Part shown: positions 1 through 4,097 of the stretch, one piece after another
Layout of the letters: every line of letters starts with the position of its first letter
How positions within the stretch are numbered: the stretch's first letter is position 1
Source: an uncultured Ruminococcus sp.
Lineage (GTDB): Bacteria > Bacillota > Clostridia > Oscillospirales > Ruminococcaceae
Direction of reading: 5' to 3'
Assembly: GCA_947177715.1 (NCBI GenBank)
Contig: CAMWVM010000090.1
Coordinates: 1-6,793, forward strand
Length of the DNA stretch: 6,793 nt
Translations under genes and position numbers: made by a program
Notes under the pieces: generated by a model
The model's database searches: none
The model's input: only the letters and a program-made list of their open reading frames with translations
What the model was told of the DNA's origin: nothing

Positions 1-72
1 CATATAGTACAGAAAATTAACAATTCAGCTACAATTATTCCCGTTGAAAAGGCGGCAAGGAGATTGCAGTAA
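1..72 (+). CDS. possible C-terminal end of an upstream gene (5' partial)
   Basis: Frame 1 is open from the first base of the window to a TAA at 70-72, giving 23 residues that end ...VEKAARRLQ. The last residues are basic and amphipathic, as at many protein C-termini, and the next feature, a promoter 77 bases downstream, leaves a normal intergenic gap. No family can be recognised from so short a stretch, and an open run of 23 codons can arise by chance in AT-rich DNA. No convincing hairpin terminator follows in 73-148, only a weak AAAA-TGCG-TTTT fold near 104. This is a tentative call that needs the sequence to the left of the window. Confidence 0.3.
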   Translation, partial: HIVQKINNSATIIPVEKAARRLQ

Positions 73-148
73 ACCATTAAAAACAGATAATCACAAAATG
101 CGTTTTTATTATGTTTAAAATGATAGCATAAAATTCTCCATGGAAATC

Positions 149-176
149 TTGACATTATCTCAAAATATGTTATAAT
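149..176 (+). promoter_or_regulatory. sigma-A type promoter of the secreted-protein gene
   Basis: A consensus TTGACA (149-154) is separated by 16 bases from a consensus TATAAT (171-176). Transcription would start near 183, leaving a leader of about 25 bases before the ATG at 209. Both hexamers match perfectly, so the gene is probably well expressed under the housekeeping sigma factor. No obvious operator palindrome overlaps it. Confidence 0.85.
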
Positions 177-208
177 AAAGATATAAATTACATAAAAGGA
201 GAATGTTT

Positions 209-1255
209 ATGAGAAAAACTAAAAAAATAATGGTATATTTAATGACAATGATTATGACCATATCAATGTTGTCAGGGTTATCAGCTTCAGCGAATAACAC
301 GGTAAACAACATTTTGATAAGTGGACAAGAAAATGGTGTAATAAGTGGCGGCAGCCATAGTGAAACATCTTATATTGATTTTACGTTTAATTCTGATTAT
401 AAATTCAATGGTCATAACACATTAAAAATTGATTATACTGTTAATCAGAATGATTCATATAATGGCTATGCCGGTTATGAATTATCTGCCGGAAAAACTG
501 TATCCACCAATGGTGCTACTGGTATCGGATTTTGGTATGCAACACCAAAGGATCAAAAGGGAACGGTTGCATTATGCGTTCAAGGCTCTGTTGCTAAAAA
601 ACTTGTTAAACTATCTGCTACGAATGGTTTATGGCAGTATTGCTACTTACCAGCTTCTTTTAACAATTCAACTATATCAAACATCGAAATATATATAAAC
701 GGTAATGAACAAGGTAAAGTTACAACCCCGTCAAGCGGTACAATTTATATTGCAGACTTGGCTGTAACTAATATAGTAAATGAAAGTAATGAAACTTATA
801 CCTTTGAAAGTATGACAGAAGGTAACGGGATTATTTCTGGAACTGAAAATGGTATTTACAGCAAAGGTACAATAATTTCTTTAACGGCAATTCCAAACGA
901 TGGTTACAAGCTCCTCGGATGGATAAAAAATAATAAAATAATTAATGAAGGGTCAACATATACATTTGCTATTGATTCTGATACGCAAGTAAAGGCAGTG
1001 TTCGGGAATTCAATAGCACCTTATCACTCAGTAGCTGCATATGCAGGTGTTGGCGGTAAGGTTTTAAATGGCGAAGCAAGATTCTGTCCAGCTGGTGCAG
1101 GAATTTCAATAACTGCCGTTGCAGATGAAGGTTATACTTTTGTAGGTTGGTCATTAACAGAGGATGGTGACATTGAATTTACAGGAAGAAATTTTATTAG
1201 TAAACTTACAAGGGATTTAACATTGTATGCACAATTTAAACCGAAAGCTAAATAG
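209..1255 (+). CDS. secreted protein with beta-sandwich domain and two InlB-type B-repeats
   Basis: A 348-residue exported protein. The start at 209 is preferred to the in-frame ATG at 203 because AGGAG (197-201) lies 7 bases before the former but only 1 base before the latter. Residues 1-28 form a signal peptide: basic MRKTKK, a Met/Ile/Leu-rich core, then an A-S-A cleavage site before NN. Residues 29 to about 187 look like a galactose-binding-type beta-sandwich similar to those in carbohydrate-binding modules (GIGFWYATP, a WQYCYLP strand, final YIADLAV strand); this fold is inferred from pattern only. Two Listeria/Bacteroidales InlB-type B-repeats follow (about 196-265 and 276-344), visible as GTIISLTAIPNDGYKLLGW and AGISITAVADEGYTFVGW, each ending in an AVF or AQF strand. 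There is no LPXTG motif, dockerin, SLH domain or C-terminal membrane helix, so it is probably released or held non-covalently at the surface. It has its own promoter and terminator and is likely monocistronic. A role in carbohydrate or surface binding is inference. Confidence 0.85.
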   Translation: MRKTKKIMVYLMTMIMTISMLSGLSASANNTVNNILISGQENGVISGGSHSETSYIDFTFNSDYKFNGHNTLKIDYTVNQNDSYNGYAGYELSAGKTVSTNGATGIGFWYATPKDQKGTVALCVQGSVAKKLVKLSATNGLWQYCYLPASFNNSTISNIEIYINGNEQGKVTTPSSGTIYIADLAVTNIVNESNETYTFESMTEGNGIISGTENGIYSKGTIISLTAIPNDGYKLLGWIKNNKIINEGSTYTFAIDSDTQVKAVFGNSIAPYHSVAAYAGVGGKVLNGEARFCPAGAGISITAVADEGYTFVGWSLTEDGDIEFTGRNFISKLTRDLTLYAQFKPKAK

Positions 1256-1362
1256 TAAATCCAACTGGAAGTTTTGTATGAAATTATTTTTTAACTTCTA
1301 CAAATCGTCTTAGTTCTTCACCAGAAGTTATATTCTTGATTTAGGATTTATGTATAACGCAT

Positions 1363-1400
1363 AACGCCGCCAGCTTACTTAAAAGCTGACGGCGTTTCTT
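1363..1400 (+). terminator. intrinsic terminator after the secreted-protein gene
   Basis: A 14-bp stem (1363-1376 with 1383-1396) encloses a 6-base loop ACTTAA. One pair (C1369 with A1390) is mismatched; the core is GC-rich (AACGCCG/CGGCGTT). The downstream side reads TTTCTTGTATTT, a moderate T-tract. It lies 107 bases after the stop of the secreted-protein gene and before the next plus-strand gene, so it separates the two transcription units. Read on the minus strand the mismatch becomes a G-U pair but the T-tract is poorer, so plus-strand use is favoured. Confidence 0.75.
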
Positions 1401-1448
1401 GTATTTCATATATTGTCTGTTCATTGCTACTCAGAAAGTATAAGTGAT

Positions 1449-1500
1449 TCATATGTATCCAAAAAAGATTTATATGCATATGATATTATTACATTATAAT
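1449..1500 (+). promoter_or_regulatory. probable promoter region of the DUF2935 gene with palindromic sequence
   Basis: A consensus -10 TATAAT lies at 1495-1500, 24 bases before the DUF2935 start codon. No good -35 is visible at the right distance; the place is occupied by a perfect 10-bp palindrome ATATGCATAT (1472-1481). A second copy of the core in inverted orientation, TCATATG (1449-1455), pairs with CATATGA (1477-1483). A weak -35 combined with a palindrome is what one expects of an activator- or repressor-controlled promoter, but palindromes of A and T are common in such AT-rich DNA. The -10 call is reasonable and the operator call is weak. Confidence 0.45.
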
Positions 1501-1524
1501 TTCGAATAAATATGGAGGGAAAAA

Positions 1525-2412
1525 ATGAATACAGATAACTATATTGTCAAATCGCTTGAGTTTCACTTGTTTTTTGGTCGAATAATGAAAGAGCATTCGC
1601 TGTTCCTTAAAGCAGGATTTACTCCTGTTGATGTGTCTTTTTCGGCAAAAGCTGAATTTTTTAAAACAGAGTTTGAGAAACTTCTAAGCCGTGCTGTGGC
1701 ACTTAGCAATGGAATCATTAGCAAAGACGTTCTTAATTCAGGGGAGATTGTCACCGAATTTACTGCTCTTGCCGAAAAGCAAACTGAAAAGTTTACAGGC
1801 ATCAGCATTAATAAGGATATAACCGACAGAGAATTACGATTAAGCGGTTTTGGATTAAATCAACCTGAAAGTAAGCTCCGACAAGTAAGAGTATTAAATC
1901 AGACTGCACTCAAACTGTTAAACGGTTTAATCTCTTTTAAAGAAGATATACTGAACCGAGTACTCAGCTGTCAGATGTTTACAATGAATTATCCTCTTTT
2001 GATAAAACATATACTGAGAGAAGCAAAACTTTATAGACAGTATATTCAGACTCTTGAAAGAAACGGAGATTTAACAATTAAATCTATGAAAGATAATGAA
2101 TGTTTCTGGAATCAAATAATGATGGAGCATGCACTTTTTATTCGTGGGTTGCTTGATCCCTCTGAAACTGAATTGTTTAATACTGCCGATAAATTTGCAA
2201 GTGAATATGCAGACTTACTTCAAACATGCCGAAATGCTCAGGATATGACCTTAACAGCTGATTCATTAGCAGAAACAAAGAAGTTAAGGGATTTTAAAAC
2301 TGCTGGTGTAAAAGGTATTGAAGCTTGTAAAATTCGTTCAATTATCCTTCCTCTTTTGGCAGATCACGTTCTTAGAGAAGCAAATCATTTCATTAGAATA
2401 TTAGAAAATTAG
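1525..2412 (+). CDS. DUF2935 family protein (ferritin-like helical bundle, internally duplicated)
   Basis: A 295-residue, almost entirely helical cytoplasmic protein with no signal peptide. ATG at 1525 follows GGAGG (1514-1518) with 6 bases of spacing. It resembles the DUF2935 family of Bacillota, whose members are about 270 residues long and have two similar halves. The duplication can be seen directly. Half one starts FHLFFGRIMKEHSLFLKAG (residues 13-31, with E23-H24) and ends LLIKHILREAKLYRQYI (158-174, H162 and E166). Half two starts FWNQIMMEHALFIRGLLDP (194-212, with E201-H202) and ends LLADHVLREANHFIRIL (277-293, H281 and E285). Paired EH and HxLRE motifs on separate helices are the arrangement of carboxylate/histidine metal-binding four-helix bundles, so a di-metal centre in each half is a reasonable inference; no activity is established here. 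It has its own promoter and converges with the CPBP gene across a 34-base gap. Confidence 0.85.
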   Translation: MNTDNYIVKSLEFHLFFGRIMKEHSLFLKAGFTPVDVSFSAKAEFFKTEFEKLLSRAVALSNGIISKDVLNSGEIVTEFTALAEKQTEKFTGISINKDITDRELRLSGFGLNQPESKLRQVRVLNQTALKLLNGLISFKEDILNRVLSCQMFTMNYPLLIKHILREAKLYRQYIQTLERNGDLTIKSMKDNECFWNQIMMEHALFIRGLLDPSETELFNTADKFASEYADLLQTCRNAQDMTLTADSLAETKKLRDFKTAGVKGIEACKIRSIILPLLADHVLREANHFIRILEN

Positions 2413-2446
2413 TAGTTGTTTAGCTGAGTGTTCTTTATTTTGCTTT

Positions 2447-3244
2447 TTATTTCATATCGCATACTACCCAAATAATGATTGAAGCTACAAAAATAATTCC
2501 GAAATAAAGTAACATTCCGTTTGTCTTTGGATATGCGTCAAACAAGGCGTTCCAATCATAGACTGCGCCAATTGCGTTAATAAATACGTGATACACAGCA
2601 CAAGCAAGAGAACTTTTCGTTGCTTTATAGATAGCTGCGCCAACGAAAGACGAAACAAAAATTGTAATAGCAAATCCTATCAAGCTATCGCCGTAATGAT
2701 TAGAGGTCGGCATAGCCCATTCAGGAAAATGCCATATGTACCAAATTACTGCAGTAAAAGAAGTTGCTATCGGGAAAGGAAATTTCTTTTCAAGTTCAGG
2801 TTGCAAAAAACCTCTCCAACCGGGTTATTCTGCTATACCGACAAATGGCAGCATTACAATAAAACCCATCGGCATCATATACCACGGAGAGCCATTAGGT
2901 GTACCACAACACAGTGCAAACATAAGCGCAATGGCACAAAATAATCCTGTGACTAAAATTGCTCTCAATGGTTTTGGAGTGTATACAATTCTTTTGAAAT
3001 ACTCTTTTATGGTAATCTTTTCTGTTCTGCGTAAAGTTATAAACAAAGCGATAAACGGCGCAGGTGTTGATAAGAACATTCCGAGAATAGCGTTTGCATA
3101 TCCAACGGTCAAATTGCCATTCTCTACATAGGAAATGGAATATGGCTCCAAAAGAAACAATATTCCTTGTACCAACAATGTAAGGAATAACGCCCAACCT
3201 AAAAAATCTATAACAGGAGCATTTTTACTTTTATCTTTCCACAT
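2447..3244 (-). pseudogene. CPBP family intramembrane protease, interrupted by an in-frame TAA in the active-site motif
   Basis: One continuous minus-strand frame of 266 codons encodes a polytopic membrane protein of the CPBP (CAAX protease and bacteriocin-processing) family, related to Rce1 glutamic intramembrane proteases. The start is the ATG at 3244-3242, with GGAGG (3252-3256) 7-8 bases before it; an in-frame TTG at 3259 overlaps that ribosome site and is rejected. Residues 1-139 contain several hydrophobic segments and end LPFVGIAE. A TAA (2827-2825) follows, then the same frame continues PGWRGFLQPELEKKFPF. The family signature is EExxxR (usually AEEPGWRGF), so the stop replaces the second Glu (GAA to TAA, one base). 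The later motifs are intact: WYIWHFPEW (motif 2, conserved His) and YHVFIN (motif 3, HxxxN). The C-terminal part has further membrane segments and ends VVCDMK. A truncated 139-residue product would lack the rest of the active site. A GGAGAGG (2811-2817) before TTG 2806 could restart the C-terminal half but would not restore the Glu. Sequencing error is an alternative explanation. Confidence 0.85.
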
Positions 3245-3275
3245 AATTTTTTCCTCCAAAATAAATTAAAGTAAG

Positions 3276-3322
3276 GAGCCGATGACTTGCGAGATAATCC
3301 TATCCTCACAAATCATCGGCTC
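3276..3322 (-). terminator. 18-bp hairpin, probable terminator of the mobile-element remnant, in the leader of the CPBP gene
   Basis: Arms 3276-3293 and 3305-3322 enclose an 11-base loop. As minus-strand RNA all 18 positions pair, two as G-U; as plus-strand RNA the same two positions are A-C mismatches. The fold is therefore optimised for the minus strand. The arm nearest the gene is followed by CTTACTTTAATTTATTTT, a broken T-rich tail, then GGAGG and the ATG of the CPBP gene. The far arm contains the Ser-Arg-stop codons of the EPDAQTQSR reading frame, so it fits a terminator placed directly at that gene's end. It might also act as an attenuator or 5' stabiliser for the CPBP mRNA. Confidence 0.6.
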
Positions 3323-3357
3323 TGTGTCTGTGCGTCTGGCTCTGTGATGATATTTTG
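3313..3357 (-). pseudogene. remnant 3' end of a Cys-rich KTR protein gene from a conjugative element
   Basis: Minus-strand codons 3357-3313 read QNIITEPDAQTQSR followed by TGA. From memory, small Cys-rich KTR domain proteins of Tn916/Tn1549-like conjugative elements end in a very similar ...I-[KT]-EPDA[KQ]TQSR. A TAA in the same frame immediately precedes this stretch (3360-3358), and the zinc-knuckle Cys pairs (CPxCG, CPKC) that should lie upstream are not found in this frame. Only the last 14 codons therefore survive. A neighbouring frame carries NNFPF (near 3364-3380), which may echo the NFPL before the second Cys pair in these proteins; that is weak. If correct, the remnant marks DNA brought in by an integrative element. 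Confidence 0.5.
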
Positions 3358-3360
3358 TTA

Positions 3361-3377
3361 TTCCCGATAAACGGGAA
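3361..3377. repeat. short inverted repeat TTCCCG-ATAAA-CGGGAA
   Basis: A perfect 6-bp inverted repeat with a 5-base spacer. On the plus strand it is followed by ATTGTTTATTTCTTTATT, on the minus strand by TAACAAAATAT, so neither side has a true T-run. It sits where the KTR remnant loses its reading frame. It may be a weak hairpin or a by-product of the deletion that shortened that gene. No function can be assigned. Confidence 0.35.
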
Positions 3378-3382
3378 ATTGT

Positions 3383-3643
3383 TTATTTCTTTATTCGCTT
3401 TGATAAATGGAGTTCGGCATCTCTTACGGTTGCAATTCTTACCATTACTACCTCTGCAAATCCCGATTTGTTGAATTGTTCAATGGTATTATGCTACCAC
3501 AAGCACATGCACAATTCCATTAAATTGTTCTTAAACTTCCTTTGCCTTATTTTGAAAATCATCATATGCCTTGCCAGTTCCCTTTGTGTGCTTACTGCTC
3601 TCGGTTTACGGTAGCTGACGTATGATTTCGGCAAGAAATACTG
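3383..3643 (-). pseudogene. possible decayed gene, one frame with a single internal stop
   Basis: Between a TGA at 3646-3644 and a TAA at 3385-3383, one minus-strand frame stays open for 49 codons, meets a TAG (3496-3494), and continues for 36 more. The first part is strongly basic (LPKSYVSYRKPRAVSTQRE, then IRQRKFKNN); the second reads IEQFNKSGFAEVVMVRIATV and ends SKRIKK. I do not recognise the family. The MVRIATVRDAE stretch is faintly like the start of a GNAT acetyltransferase, but nothing follows it to support that. It lies directly upstream of the KTR remnant on the same strand, so a degraded gene of the same mobile element is the likeliest reading. Chance open frames are a real alternative. 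Confidence 0.3.
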
Positions 3644-3852
3644 TCACCAATCGCTGAGAATGGAAGAAAACATTGTTCGTTCATTACGCCATCATGAATC
3701 GTATTATTTTCCATTGCAATTTTCTTTACCTGCTATGTGTATGTTAAATTTTTTGAATATATATTTTAAGTAAATCCATTAATATTTTTGTGCGTTTATG
3801 ATTTGTTCATAAAAAGTTTATTGTTAATTTATGCAGGATTTCACTTTCAAAC
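3644..3852. other. AT-rich intergenic DNA with no supportable gene
   Basis: This is the part of the 853-base gap (3245-4097) not explained by the hairpin, the remnants or the gltB promoter. A minus-strand frame of 40 codons (3714-3592) overlaps its left edge but has no convincing ribosome site and no recognisable sequence. The rest (about 3720-3852) is very AT-rich, with no hairpin terminator, tRNA or repeat array visible. The left limit of native chromosomal sequence relative to the mobile-element scar cannot be placed here because no flanking direct repeats were seen. Confidence 0.5.
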
Positions 3853-3881
3853 TTGCAATTTTCTGAATGATGTGATATAAT
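3853..3881 (+). promoter_or_regulatory. strong extended -10 promoter, probably for gltB
   Basis: TTGCAA (3853-3858), a spacer of exactly 17 bases, then TATAAT (3876-3881) preceded by TGA to form the extended -10 TGnTATAAT. Transcription would begin near 3888. No intact gene lies between this promoter and gltB, so the transcript would carry an unusually long leader of about 210 nt. A second TATAAT at 4017-4022 has no recognisable -35 at 16-18 bases (TGATGA at 17), so it is a weaker candidate that would give a leader of about 70 nt. Confidence 0.7.
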
Positions 3882-3887
3882 AAACGA

Positions 3888-4097
3888 GTTAAATGCGGAA
3901 TTTGACTGTTTTAACTTGCAGGATCGACTTTTGAATATTTCTTTTTTGAGAAAAATAATATAAGTAGTATTCTGTTTTAAGTGTTTGTTACAGTGATGAA
4001 CTGTAAGATAAATTAATATAATGTCAAAACACACCTTTGGATATGTGGGAATATGAAGATGGGGAATTTGGTGATTTGGCATGAAAGGGTGATTTAA
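3888..4097 (+). promoter_or_regulatory. 5' leader of gltB with small hairpins
   Basis: If transcription starts at the extended -10 promoter this stretch is untranslated leader. It contains a 7-bp stem AGTTAAA/TTTAACT (3887-3893 with 3910-3916, large loop) and a more compact perfect 7-bp stem TTACAGT/ACTGTAA with loop GATGA (3988-3994 with 4000-4006). There is no T-box AGGGTGG element, no match I can see to a known glutamine or glycine riboswitch, and no hairpin followed by a T-run that would act as a terminator. The 8-mer GGTGATTT occurs twice just before the start codon (4070-4077 and 4088-4095), the second within the ribosome binding site. Regulation through this leader is possible but unproven. 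Confidence 0.4.
4053..4097 (+). CDS. possible 14-residue upstream peptide abutting gltB
   Basis: ATG at 4053 opens a frame MKMGNLVIWHERVI whose TAA (4095-4097) is immediately followed by the GTG start of gltB, with no intervening base and in the same phase. A second in-frame ATG at 4059 has GGGA (4047-4050) 8 bases upstream, a better spacing than the first ATG has. The ribosome site of gltB (AAAGGGTGA, 4084-4092) lies inside this frame. Such an arrangement would allow translational coupling. The composition has no run of Glu or Gln codons that would suggest classical attenuation. It may equally be a chance short frame. Confidence 0.3.
   Translation: MKMGNLVIWHERVI

Noticed and set aside
203..208. 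Alternative start ATG at 203 for the secreted protein
   Set aside because: It lies 1 base after AGGAG, too close for initiation; the ATG at 209 has 7-base spacing and gives a normal signal peptide.
1292..1330. Inverted repeat TAACTTCT/AGAAGTTA before the terminator
   Set aside because: Eight AT-rich pairs across a 23-base loop with no T-run; too weak to call a terminator beside the much stronger hairpin at 1363.
2825..2827. Frameshift splitting the CPBP gene
   Set aside because: The two halves are in exactly the same frame; the only lesion is a TAA codon, so a nonsense change and not an indel explains the break.
2588..3131. Plus-strand frames of 118 and 131 codons opposite the CPBP gene
   Set aside because: They are antisense shadows of a frame with clear CPBP motifs and membrane segments; their own translations show no family features and lack ribosome sites.
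3245..3259. Upstream TTG start for the CPBP gene at 3259
   Set aside because: The TTG and its next codons are the ribosome binding site (GGAGG) of the ATG at 3244.
3592..3714. Minus-strand 40-codon frame beginning MENNTIHDG
   Set aside because: Weak ribosome site, no family recognised, and it overlaps the other interrupted frame. It may be mobile-element debris but cannot be supported as a gene.
3807..4082. Minus-strand frame of 91 codons covering the gltB leader
   Set aside because: It has no recognisable family, is antisense to a strong promoter and the gltB ribosome site region, and its composition (His/Ile/Lys-rich, irregular) looks like translated AT-rich non-coding DNA.
3882..4097. 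T-box, glutamine riboswitch or ANTAR dual-hairpin in the gltB leader
   Set aside because: No AGGGTGG T-box element, no recognised riboswitch core, and the one compact hairpin has a 5-base loop and no overlapping terminator.
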